Assembly: GCF_001428545.1 (NCBI RefSeq)
Contig: NZ_LMHZ01000020.1
Location: 1-64,000, forward strand
Reading direction: 5' to 3'
Length of the DNA stretch: 64,000 nt
Source of the DNA: Noviherbaspirillum sp. Root189
GTDB lineage: Bacteria; Pseudomonadota; Gammaproteobacteria; Burkholderiales; Burkholderiaceae_D
The notes under the pieces are model-generated. The model was not told the origin of the DNA. It did not search any database and saw only the letters and a list, made by a program, of their open reading frames with translations. The position numbers and the translations under genes were made by a program. Below, in pieces: positions 52,701-60,714 of the stretch (the stretch's first letter is position 1; the number at the start of each line of letters is the position of its first letter).

Positions 52701-52941
52701 TAGGGCCTGCCGCACCCGGTTTCCCGTCTTCTCCCGCCATGCTGGAAAGCAGAGCATGACGTACTGCACTGATGTACTGGTTGCCGGCTGTTTCCTTTTC
52801 CGCAAAATTGATGGCAATGAACTTTTCGTGAATCAGAATTCCCGACACGAAAATAACGGCGGTAAGGTCGAGCAGATAAATCAGCGTGAGTTTGCGCCCC
52901 ACGGTGAGCTTCCCTACAAACCGCGCAACCATGTTTTGCAT
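49735..52941 (-). CDS. Membrane GGDEF/EAL sensor protein (c-di-GMP turnover)
   Basis: Protein of 1068 aa controlling cyclic di-GMP. Order: TM1 (about 17-36), a 270-residue helical periplasmic sensor, TM2 (about 309-330), HAMP (331-384), two PAS regions (about 400-500 and 510-624), GGDEF domain (GGDEF at 713-717) with an inhibitory RxxD site (REGD, 704-707), and EAL domain. The EAL motif reads ECL (842-844), but the other catalytic residues are present (NLSAVQL, ELTES, DDFGTGYSSL, KIDKSF, AEGVE, QGYFFSRP). Both activities look possible. I chose ATG 52941 with GGGGACGG before it rather than the TTG 11 codons upstream. Confidence 0.92.
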   Translation of the reverse strand: MQNMVARFVGKLTVGRKLTLIYLLDLTAVIFVSGILIHEKFIAINFAEKETAGNQYISAVRHALLSSMAGEDGKPGAAGPIQAIALEKVANADQQFGDVLGTSELNTEFIQAIRGLDPPNAPNSPRAIQTDHTTALTTGKALLTRIGNQSNLILDPDLDSYYTMSLVVLRFPDLLEVLHATRRQAYQDNALLPMEHQKWVTQFLILAGRFDAIVKGIQSDYNEAYAASTPELKTNLSASQARLNAALDRFRMTTQSYIDATSMDTEGTEFESAYMNAILSLREAWEASQGELERLLQTRIQSEFRRMWIHLGTAALLLMVILSVVFFVARQIALPIHQLANVAENVRRSGDYTLRAAWVSEDEIGQLVSGFNSMLDQLDRQRIEQQELVAKARAAEAQRELVDSVPIPMLVTAIPHHEVLHANQAAQAWLDGQKTDPWKTGMEPASRIRFFQRLSDVGAVDEFEVRWKGGAHPKWTLISARRVAYQGVPAIISTFTPIGQIKSLESRLELWAKVFEASSEGIVLMDADGLVMSVNFAFCRSTSYDLSDLLGKRPGFLLSDHNDRELFASIRHTATLKGTWQGEVWIKGKRNVSYPAWLVVNAVRDAQGDITHFIAISLDISDRKANEQHIQFLAHHDVLTGLPNRALFEERLTLSIQQARRKSAKVGILFVDLDRFKNINDSLGHHIGDGLLRSVGSRLLSAVREGDTVSRLGGDEFVVILNDVKDAEEIARIIDHRLIAMICTPHQVEGSELYISCSVGVSVFPEDGNDIDQLMRNADSAMYEAKKLGRNNAQFFTQKLNDRIVRHLHLESELRHAIERDELALHYQPRVLARDGSIAGMECLLRWKHPREGLMHPAQFIPIAEETGLIVSIGAWTIKEACRQHLEWREQGLGQIPISVNLSAVQLRDGTLIDTLQEALAAYPINASQIELELTESLLMENVPATIETLDAIKELGFSLSVDDFGTGYSSLNYLYRFPIDKLKIDKSFISSMHSAPHSLTVIKAIIGLGHTLGLKVVAEGVEREADVGLLKAAGCDELQGYFFSRPKPEADIHVWVRHHQSREPLMT

Positions 52942-53149
52942 ACCGTCCCCAAACAGGGAATAAAATTTCTTCAATGCAATTGACGTGCCAATGTGCGGGG
53001 GCCGTATCGAGCCGTTTCGGCACCCGCGTTACCGAGAAGTTGGGGCGAAATGAATGGTCCTGCGATTCATCGGGCCTGATGTACTACCTTGGTGCATCGA
53101 AGCGAATACGGTGCCACGTCATGGTGCAGTGACATGCAGCGCCAGAAAG

Positions 53150-53277
53150 GTGCATGAGGTTCAGGTTTCGGCGTTGCACACGTCGTCAATAGCAACGCTC
53201 TTGGCTCCTCCAGCGCCATGCCAGTCAAAAAAAGCCATCGATTTCATTCGTTACGTTACAGGCCGGGATTGGTATTA
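53150..53277. repeat. Miniature inverted-repeat element, copy 3
   Basis: A diverged copy that retains the right end: ATTTCATTCGTTACGTTACAG then GGGATTGGTATTAG, the complement of the CTTATACCAATCCC left end of copies 1 and 2. It shares the centre (GTTGCAC, GTCGTCAATAGC, CCAGTCAAAAAAA, CATCGAT). Its right end overlaps the stop codon of the chemoreceptor gene (53275-53277). Confidence 0.75.
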
Positions 53278-55041
53278 GAACTCCTCCCAGCCATCAGCAG
53301 TCGTGGCGAGCGGGGCTCGCGCCGTTGGGCGCGTGGTTCCTTCCAGAGTGACGAGGACAGGGCTTCGGGAAACCTTTTCATGAACTGGCGCGACCCCAGT
53401 GTTCATCATCGGTACACCGCCCGTGGTCGACCGTAGCAAGGCACTGGCCGTGGTATCGGTATTGGAACTGACAGTGGCATCTGCATCCAGGCGAAAGCCA
53501 GATACCACTTCAACCAGCTTGCCTGCCTGGTCCTTCAGCGATTGCGCGGCCGCGGCCGCTTCCTCGACGAGCGCGGCGTTCTGCTGCGTAGCTTCATCCA
53601 TTTGTTCGACCGCGAGGCTGACCTGACCGATGCCGCTGCTCTGTTCCTGGCTTGCCACTGATATCCGGCCGATCAGGTCGTTGACCAGGTTAACTTCCTT
53701 GACGATCTCATTCATTTTTGCGCCCGCCTGGTTAACCAGCAAGGAGCCGTCATGGACTTTGCCGACCGTATCGCCAATAAGGTCCTTGACTTCCTTCGCT
53801 GCGTCCGCCGACCGCTTTGCAAGGCTGCGTACTTCCGCGGCGACTACCGCAAAACCGCGGCCCTGTTCACCGGCACGCGCTGCCTCCACCGCGGCATTGA
53901 GCGCCAGGATGTTGGTTTGAAACGCAATGCCGTCAATCACCGCGATGATGTCGACAATCCGTCGCGAGGAATCATTGATCGCACCCATGGTGTTCATGAC
54001 TTGAGAAACAATGATGCCGCCTTCGCCGGCGACTTTTGATGCATGGCCTGCGATTGCGTTCGCTTCGTGGGCATTGTCGGCGTTCAGTTTCACGGTGCCG
54101 GTGAGCTGCTCCATCGACGAAGCCGTCTCTGCAAGCGAGCTGGCTTGTTCTTCGGTGCGCGAGGACAGATCGACGTTGCCCGACGCGATTTCGTTGGATG
54201 CGGTCGCTACGGCGTCGGTCGCAACACGCACTTGCGCGACGATCCCGGCGAGCTTGTCGCGCATGGTCTTCATTGCATATAGCAGGCTGGACCGATCGCC
54301 AGCACGCAAATCGATGGAGGCGGCGAGATCGCCGTTCGCTATTTGTTCGGCGATCTGCACCGCGTAGGCCGGCTCGCCTCCCAAACGGGCAAGCAGCCTG
54401 CGTACGATCAGCGTGGCGGCAAAAGCACCGACTGCCAGCGCCATAAAACCAACGATTAGCAGCGTGATGCGGCTGCTGCGAGAGATCTCATCAATCTCGC
54501 GTGCCGATGCATCGATGCTCTTTCTTTGTTCAGCCAGGAGCCGGTTAACCGCATCGAGGTATTGCGCCGACGTCGGCAGGAACTGGTTCTCCAGAAGCGT
54601 GTTCGCCTCGAACAGGCTTGCATTGGCCTTGGCCTTGTCGATCTGGGCGCGTATGTCCAGATAAGCCTGACGTCTTTCCACGATCTCGCGAAACAGGGCC
54701 TTCTCTTCGGACGAGGACAGCATCTTGGCGATCTTCTGCTGGATTTCAGAAGAATCCTTGGTCGTGGCGGCAATCTCCGCTGCAAAGAAATCAGCCACCG
54801 AAGAATCGGTACTGACCGCGATGGCCGCAGTGCGCCGGACACCCGTGTGCACATTACGGTACCAGTCGCTCACCAGGCGTTCCTTGGCAAGCGGGACGCT
54901 CATCATGGTACGCGTCCTGGTGGCGACATCTTCCAGATACCAGAGGGATAGCGCGGTGGTAACAGCAAGGAAAGCGAGAACGAGGATAAACGCCAGGCTC
55001 ATCTGGCGGCCAATGGTCATGTTGTTGGTATCGTTTTTCAT
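53275..55041 (-). CDS. Methyl-accepting chemotaxis protein
   Basis: Chemoreceptor of 588 aa. TM1 lies at about 12-32, a helical periplasmic four-helix sensor covers 33-190, TM2 192-212 and HAMP about 213-267. The cytosolic signalling domain has the hairpin tip [19 protein letters not shown] (about 375-395) followed by the conserved [20 protein letters not shown] 60-residue linker ends in DGWEEF, resembling the C-terminal tether (x-W-x-x-F/W) that recruits CheR/CheB. The ligand is unknown. The stop codon coincides with the edge of repeat copy 3. Same strand as the GGDEF/EAL gene but 300 bases apart. Confidence 0.93.
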   Translation of the reverse strand: MKNDTNNMTIGRQMSLAFILVLAFLAVTTALSLWYLEDVATRTRTMMSVPLAKERLVSDWYRNVHTGVRRTAAIAVSTDSSVADFFAAEIAATTKDSSEIQQKIAKMLSSSEEKALFREIVERRQAYLDIRAQIDKAKANASLFEANTLLENQFLPTSAQYLDAVNRLLAEQRKSIDASAREIDEISRSSRITLLIVGFMALAVGAFAATLIVRRLLARLGGEPAYAVQIAEQIANGDLAASIDLRAGDRSSLLYAMKTMRDKLAGIVAQVRVATDAVATASNEIASGNVDLSSRTEEQASSLAETASSMEQLTGTVKLNADNAHEANAIAGHASKVAGEGGIIVSQVMNTMGAINDSSRRIVDIIAVIDGIAFQTNILALNAAVEAARAGEQGRGFAVVAAEVRSLAKRSADAAKEVKDLIGDTVGKVHDGSLLVNQAGAKMNEIVKEVNLVNDLIGRISVASQEQSSGIGQVSLAVEQMDEATQQNAALVEEAAAAAQSLKDQAGKLVEVVSGFRLDADATVSSNTDTTASALLRSTTGGVPMMNTGVAPVHEKVSRSPVLVTLEGTTRPTARAPLATTADGWEEF

Positions 55042-55311
55042 GGGGCTCTACGGACGCAGGATGATCGGATGACCGCTGGTGTTGTAAAAAGCAAGACGTT
55101 TACACCGGGTTGTAATAAAGCAATGTGCGTGCCACTCAAAATGTGATGAGGGCGGAGTCAGCCTGAACCAAAACAGGGCAGCATGCGGCATGCTCGGTCG
55201 CGGATGTTTCGCGTGCGCTCGTCGTTGCGCAGGCGCGTCGCTTGGCGCGATCGCCGTCGTAATGATGTGACGTGTGGAGAGCGCCCGAAGCGCAGCCTCG
55301 CGTGGGTAAAG
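55042..55311. other. Chemoreceptor upstream region; no gene seen
   Basis: About 270 bases between the chemoreceptor start and the terminator of the histidine kinase. An AT-rich stretch near 55080-55130 is the probable promoter area. I looked for a FliA-type site (TAAA-N15-GCCGATAA) and found none. A GC-rich, Arg-codon-like frame on the minus strand is not supported. Confidence 0.4.
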
Positions 55312-55356
55312 TTAAAAACAGCCGTTCCCTGCAAAACCCATATCGTCAGGGACGGC
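55312..55356 (-). terminator. Intrinsic terminator after the hybrid histidine kinase gene
   Basis: On the minus strand GCCGTCCCTG (55347-55356) pairs with CAGGGAACGGC (55321-55331) with one bulge, followed by TGTTTTTAAC. Confidence 0.75.
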
Positions 55357-55365
55357 ATCCAGGCA

Positions 55366-58300
55366 TCATGCCGCCTTGCGTGTCGCGAGAGCCTGCTCCA
55401 CCAGTGACAGGGTACGTTCCACCATCTCCCTGAATCGCGACATGTCCTCGGGTCTTTCACGGCGCTTCGCCAGCAATTCTTCCAGTTCGCCAGCGAATGC
55501 CGCCAGTTCCGTTGCGCCCACGTTGGCTGCCATGCCGCGCACCGTATGCACCGCCGATTTGGCCGTCATGTGGTCTCCCGCGCTGGCAGCTTGCAAGAAC
55601 TGCATCAGGCTGCCGGAAAGGCTGGGAATCAGCATTTCCAGCACGCGGTGATAGAGGTCGACGTCGTTAGACAAGCGGTACAGCGTGTCGGCCGTATCGA
55701 ATCCGGGAATGCTGATTGGGCCGCCATCCTCCGTTACCTCGGCTTCACCGCTCACGTCGTTTAAGTTCATGGATGCCGCCGTATCCGCAACAAATGCTGC
55801 GTTGTAGGCTACGCGTGCGTCAGCCGGTGTCAGCCAATACGCCAGCGTCCGGTAGAAATGCTCCGGATTGATCGGCTTGGTGATGTGGTCCTGCATGCCG
55901 CTGCGTACGCATTCCTCGCGTTCTTCCGCGGTTGCGTGAGCCGTCATTGCGACGATCGGCATGGCTGCAAAACGCTCATCCATCCGGATACGGCGGGTAG
56001 TCGCATGACCGCCCATTTCCGGCATCTGGATATCCATCAGTACCAGGTCGTACGCATGGGGTCCGCCTGCGAATACCTTATCCAGAGCAATGCGCCCATT
56101 CCCCGCTATGTCCACCTGCAAGCCGGTCGCTGCCAGCATTTCGCGGGCGATTTGCTGGTTGACCTCATTATCTTCCACGAGCAACACGCGGGCGCCGTCG
56201 AAGCGTGGCAAGGTACGCCGTATCGACGGTACCGACCGCGATGCGCCATCCTGGGCCAGGACATTCACAAATGTGTCGTGCAGACGAGACTGATCGATGG
56301 GTTTGAACAAGACCGCCGACACCGGCGCATTTTCAGCCTGGTGAATGACATCTTCACGACCGAAGGCCGTGATCAGGATAACTTTAGGCGGATAGGTCAA
56401 GTGGTCATTGGCGATCGCAGTAGCCAGCTCAAGCCCATTCATGTCTGGCATGCCAAGATCGGCCAGGATTAGGTCGTAAGGCGTCGTGGCATCGGCATGA
56501 CGGATCGCAGTGAGCGCGGTGGCGGCATCTTCGGTCGCATCCGCATGCAACTGGAAACCCTCTACCAGATCAGTCAGGATTTGCCGTGCCGCCGGATTGT
56601 CGTCAACAATCAGCACGCGACAGCCGAGCAGGCGATCAGGCAGGCCGGGAAGGGCTGTCGTGGTCAGCGCCCCCAGGCCAAAACGCAGGCTGAATCCAAA
56701 GGTCGATCCGGCGCCGGCCTCGCTGTGCAGCGACATGGTGCCGCCCATCATTTCCACTAGCCGGCGGCTGATGGCCAGGCCCAGACCCGTCCCGCCGTAT
56801 TTACGCGTGGTCGACTCGTCCGCCTGACTGAACGCATGGAATAACCGCGACTGCTGCTCGGGTGACATGCCGATACCGGTATCTTCCACTTCAAAGCGCA
56901 ACTCCACGCCGTCGGGATTGCTGCTGAGTACACGACAGCGCAACTGGACCTGACCGGCTGGCGTGAACTTGATGGCATTGCTCATCAGGTTGACCAGGAT
57001 CTGCCCTAGCCGCAACGGGTCACCGTTAAGATGCACCGGCACGTCTTCCGCAATATCGAACAGATAGCGCAAGCCTTTCTCGCTGGCACGCTGGCTGGTC
57101 ACGGTACTGACGTTGCCGAGCACTTCGTGCAGAGAAAAGTCAGTGGTCTCGATGCTCAGCTTGCCGGCCTCGATCTTTGAAAAATCCAGGATGTCATTGA
57201 TGATGCCAAGCAGCGAGACCGCGGCACGATGGATCTTTTCCACATAGTCGCGCTGCTTGCCGCTCAGCTCGGTACGCAGGGCCAGGTAAGCCATGCCGAT
57301 GACGGCATTCATCGGCGTACGGATCTCATGGCTCATGTTGGCGAGGAAGGCCGATTTCATCCGTGACGCTTCTTCAGCCCCTTCCTTGGCAATCTTGAGG
57401 GCGCGCTCATGTTCGCGTAATTCTTCATTGATGCGCGAGAGTTCGGCGGTGCGTTCCTGCACGCGTTGCTCCAGGATACGCTCGGACCGTTTCAGGCTGT
57501 CCACCAGTTGTTGTTGCGCGCTTTCCTTTTCTCGCCTGACCTGGTTGAAACGATCCGCTAGCGCCAGGGAAAGCAGCAGCATTTCCAGCGCCGATCCGAT
57601 TTGCATGCCGTAGACGGTAAGGAAGTTCGGAATGCCCTTGACGCCGTAGCTGCGCAGCGCCGTCAGCACCGCTGCGAATACGAGGCAGCTGAAGGCCAGC
57701 AGGAAAAATCGCGCACTGCGCTGTCCGCGTAGTTTGCAGACCACGCCGACGATCAGGGCCAGCAGCATGTTGGCCGCATCGACCGTGATGCCGGTGGCAA
57801 TCATCTTGTGATAAGGCAGGAACCAGAAGCCTGCCATCTGCACGATATTGAGCACGAGGAAGCCGCGCATCACCCTGTCCAGCCACGGTACCGTATCGTA
57901 GGTCGATAACAGGCGACGCTGGAACAAGAGCAAGGTAAAGCCGGTCAGGCCAAAGCCGATCATGGACGAAATCATCGACCAACCCGGCGATTCCGGCCAC
58001 AGGAACTGGAATCCAATGCCGCTGAATGCCACGATCGACAACGCATTGGCGGCGACGAACAGCACGTAATACAGATAGGTGCGGTCGCGCAGTGAAGCAA
58101 ACAACAGAAAGTTGTAGAGTCCCAGCGCAAGCAGCATGCCGAAATACAGTGACTGACCGATATATTCGCGCAGGCTCTGCTGGTTGAACACCGCTGGTTC
58201 CCACAGTTTGGCGGGAATATCGAGCGAGGTGCCCGAAGCCGCACGCAGGTAGTAAGTACCTTCGGACTTGCTGGCCAGGTGCAGCGGGAAAACGAAATTG

Positions 58301-58746
58301 CGATGGTTGACGGGTCGGTGAGAAAATGGCAGCGAGTGACCGGTTTCGATCCTTTCGTAACCCTGTTCGCCAGGGACAAAGAGCTGGACCGAATGCAGGT
58401 GGGTAAATGCAACCTCAAGCAGTCGTTCGTGGTCTTCGCCGGATGCGTTTGCAAAGGTAATACGCAGCCAGATCGCCGAGCGGCGCAAGCCAAAGTTAAG
58501 GGAATCGGTCTGCTGCAGCGACGGTTTGAATCTGCCCGCCATTTCGGGCGTCCGAATGTCGTCGATGGTCCACTTTTGCTCCTCGTCCTCCAGGACATCC
58601 CAGTGCGGCGTCAGATTGACCGGCTTGCCAAGGGCCGTATCATCGACCCGCAGTTCGCCCGCCCGACCCGCCGCAACGCTGACAGCCAGCAGTATAAAAA
58701 CGCTCCAGTATCGCAGCCAACGTTGTCCGAGGCTCATCCGCTTCAC
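55366..58746 (-). CDS. 7TM hybrid histidine kinase with two receivers and HPt
   Basis: Phosphorelay sensor of 1126 aa. Signal peptide (1-29), a periplasmic 7TMR-DISM extracellular beta domain (about 35-180), seven helices (about 197-400), and coiled coil (405-455). The kinase core has HisKA His473 ([12 protein letters not shown]) and an ATPase domain with N590 (NAIKF), DTGIGM and [12 protein letters not shown]1 has Asp763 ([11 protein letters not shown]), REC2 Asp905 ([11 protein letters not shown]) and HPt His1067 ([14 protein letters not shown]). All phospho-sites are intact. DISM domains often bind carbohydrate or small ligands; the signal here is unknown. No DNA-binding output domain or cognate regulator gene is adjacent. 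Confidence 0.94.
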   Translation of the reverse strand: MKRMSLGQRWLRYWSVFILLAVSVAAGRAGELRVDDTALGKPVNLTPHWDVLEDEEQKWTIDDIRTPEMAGRFKPSLQQTDSLNFGLRRSAIWLRITFANASGEDHERLLEVAFTHLHSVQLFVPGEQGYERIETGHSLPFSHRPVNHRNFVFPLHLASKSEGTYYLRAASGTSLDIPAKLWEPAVFNQQSLREYIGQSLYFGMLLALGLYNFLLFASLRDRTYLYYVLFVAANALSIVAFSGIGFQFLWPESPGWSMISSMIGFGLTGFTLLLFQRRLLSTYDTVPWLDRVMRGFLVLNIVQMAGFWFLPYHKMIATGITVDAANMLLALIVGVVCKLRGQRSARFFLLAFSCLVFAAVLTALRSYGVKGIPNFLTVYGMQIGSALEMLLLSLALADRFNQVRREKESAQQQLVDSLKRSERILEQRVQERTAELSRINEELREHERALKIAKEGAEEASRMKSAFLANMSHEIRTPMNAVIGMAYLALRTELSGKQRDYVEKIHRAAVSLLGIINDILDFSKIEAGKLSIETTDFSLHEVLGNVSTVTSQRASEKGLRYLFDIAEDVPVHLNGDPLRLGQILVNLMSNAIKFTPAGQVQLRCRVLSSNPDGVELRFEVEDTGIGMSPEQQSRLFHAFSQADESTTRKYGGTGLGLAISRRLVEMMGGTMSLHSEAGAGSTFGFSLRFGLGALTTTALPGLPDRLLGCRVLIVDDNPAARQILTDLVEGFQLHADATEDAATALTAIRHADATTPYDLILADLGMPDMNGLELATAIANDHLTYPPKVILITAFGREDVIHQAENAPVSAVLFKPIDQSRLHDTFVNVLAQDGASRSVPSIRRTLPRFDGARVLLVEDNEVNQQIAREMLAATGLQVDIAGNGRIALDKVFAGGPHAYDLVLMDIQMPEMGGHATTRRIRMDERFAAMPIVAMTAHATAEEREECVRSGMQDHITKPINPEHFYRTLAYWLTPADARVAYNAAFVADTAASMNLNDVSGEAEVTEDGGPISIPGFDTADTLYRLSNDVDLYHRVLEMLIPSLSGSLMQFLQAASAGDHMTAKSAVHTVRGMAANVGATELAAFAGELEELLAKRRERPEDMSRFREMVERTLSLVEQALATRKAA

Positions 58747-58931
58747 CCACGCTTATGATTTGACGGGACACAAACGTCCCAATCGTAGCAGCATACCGAA
58801 AATTACCAATTGATTGCATATCGGCAACGATATTTGTAAAAAAAAGTTACCATTTCCTGTTAGAAATAAAATAACATCGCGACATTCCATACGACGTTCG
58901 GCCCCAAAAATGCCGGTAACAGGGAGGATAG

Positions 58932-60701
58932 ATGAGCAAGGAATGTCAGCATCAAGCGGTCATCGTTGGCAGCGGTTTCGGCGGTGCGGTCATGTCTGCA
59001 CGGCTTTCCAGAAAATGGCCCGGAGCCGTTCTGCTGCTGGAGCGCGGCAAGGAATACCCGTTGGGAGCCTTTCCCCGCAGTCCCCATGATCTGGCCGACA
59101 ATGTCTGGTGCCCGGACGGTGACGCGGTCCGCAGGCCGCGGGCGGTAAGGAACCGCAAGGCCCGGCGCGGTCATCTTACCGGGATGTTCGACATCCGCCA
59201 TTTCAACAAGATTGATACCGTCACGTCGGCGCTGTATGGCGGCGGTTCCCACATTTATGCCAATGTTTTCCTGCGCCCTCCGGCGGCTGTCTTTGAACAG
59301 GGATGGCCGCAGGGATTGCGACGCGAACGACTGCTGCCCTATTACGACGTGGCGCAGCAGGTATTGGGGGCTCGCCCCGTTCCGCCTGCCAGCGGTCCTG
59401 AAGATCGTCGTTACATCAAGCGTACCGAGCAGTTCCAGGCGTTTGCCCGCGAGGCAAAGCTGACCACGCGGCTGGCCGATATCGCTGTCTATTTCGGTAA
59501 CGACTATACCTATAAGCGCAACGGCGCGGCCTTGCCGCTCGGTGTGCAGGAAGCCAACCGCTACGGCGCACTGCAGACCTCCTGTACCTATTGCGGCGAA
59601 TGTGATATTGGCTGCAATGTGCAGGCAAAGAATTCGGTGGATCACAATTATCTGCATGTCGCCCGGCATCGCTACGGCATGGCGGTCCGTACGCAGTCGG
59701 TGGTGGAGCGTGTCGTGCCGCTGAATGCCTTGCACGAAGACGATCCGGACTGCGACGGGCAGTTCGGATTTCGTGTGTACTTTCGCGATATCCGCCTTGG
59801 TAAAACGCATGCCGTCACCACCCGGCGCGTGGTGCTGTCGGCCGGTACACTGGGCACCACCGAACTGCTTTTCCGGTGCCGCGACATTCATCGGACACTG
59901 CCGCGTGTGTCTTCGCGTCTCGGGCAGCAATTCTCGGGCAATGGCGACTTTCTTTCTTTTGCCATTGGCGGCAAAAAAGAAGTGAATTCCACCTATGGCC
60001 CGGTGATCACGCAGTACACAGACCACCACCTGTTTGAAAACCTCGACCGCAAGCAAGCCTTCCTGCTGGAAGACGCCAGCTATCCCACGCAGGTTGGCTG
60101 GGCAACGGCGGCGCTCAGCCCCATGATGAATCCTTTCCAGAGGATCTGGCAAAGCGCCCGGCAAATGCTGGCGTATATATTCGATCGTTATTACCCAGGG
60201 CGCAAGCAAAGCAGCGTCGGTTTCCTGGTTCAGAAATTGTTTTCGCACGACTTGTCGCAATACAGCGCGGTACTGCTCTGCATGGGGCTGGACAATGCAA
60301 AGGGCGTTCTCAGCCTGAACAAGGATGGTTACCTCGATATCGACTGGCCCCAGGAAAGCAACCGCCCGCTATACGACGCCATTCTGCAACTCGGTGAGCG
60401 CTTTACCCGCTTCATCGGCGGCAAGCATTTCCTTCCCATGCCGACCTGGTTGTGGCCGGTCAAAAATAATGTGACGGTGCACCCGCTCGGTGGCGCGGTG
60501 CTTGCCGATTCGCTGCAACAGGGTGTGGTCAGCGCTTGCGAAGGCAGCCGTGGACAGGTGTTTGGCTACCGGAATCTGTATGTCGCCGACGGCTCACTCG
60601 TGCCGACCGCGCTGGGCGCCAATCCGGTGGCGACCATTACCGCTCTGTCCGAATGGATTGCCGAAGAACTGACCGGCATGACGCCGGACAGCGACCTTTA
60701 A
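58932..60701 (+). CDS. GMC-type FAD oxidoreductase (cholesterol-oxidase-like)
   Basis: Flavoprotein of 589 aa. The N-terminal FAD-binding motif is VIVGSGFGGAVMSARLS (about 10-26) with LLLERGKEY (acid end of the fold). The C-terminal NVTVHPLGGAVLAD and VADGSLVPTALGANPVATITALSE regions carry the catalytic His and the FAD-binding end as in GMC/cholesterol oxidases. A C-x2-C-x2-C-x3-C motif (Cys218, 221, 224, 228: SCTYCGECDIGC) lies in the substrate-domain region and resembles a ferredoxin cluster. No signal peptide is present. GGGAGGATAG precedes ATG. It heads a coupled set with the hydrolase (13 bases on) and the phosphoesterase; the substrate is likely a lipid alcohol or sterol-like molecule, by inference. 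Confidence 0.85.
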   Translation: MSKECQHQAVIVGSGFGGAVMSARLSRKWPGAVLLLERGKEYPLGAFPRSPHDLADNVWCPDGDAVRRPRAVRNRKARRGHLTGMFDIRHFNKIDTVTSALYGGGSHIYANVFLRPPAAVFEQGWPQGLRRERLLPYYDVAQQVLGARPVPPASGPEDRRYIKRTEQFQAFAREAKLTTRLADIAVYFGNDYTYKRNGAALPLGVQEANRYGALQTSCTYCGECDIGCNVQAKNSVDHNYLHVARHRYGMAVRTQSVVERVVPLNALHEDDPDCDGQFGFRVYFRDIRLGKTHAVTTRRVVLSAGTLGTTELLFRCRDIHRTLPRVSSRLGQQFSGNGDFLSFAIGGKKEVNSTYGPVITQYTDHHLFENLDRKQAFLLEDASYPTQVGWATAALSPMMNPFQRIWQSARQMLAYIFDRYYPGRKQSSVGFLVQKLFSHDLSQYSAVLLCMGLDNAKGVLSLNKDGYLDIDWPQESNRPLYDAILQLGERFTRFIGGKHFLPMPTWLWPVKNNVTVHPLGGAVLADSLQQGVVSACEGSRGQVFGYRNLYVADGSLVPTALGANPVATITALSEWIAEELTGMTPDSDL

Positions 60702-60714
60702 AGGGGGAGTGTTC

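Noticed and set aside
58860-60260. 466-codon minus-strand frame opposite the GMC gene
   Set aside because: Shadow of the GMC oxidoreductase, whose FAD motifs and ribosome site are clear.
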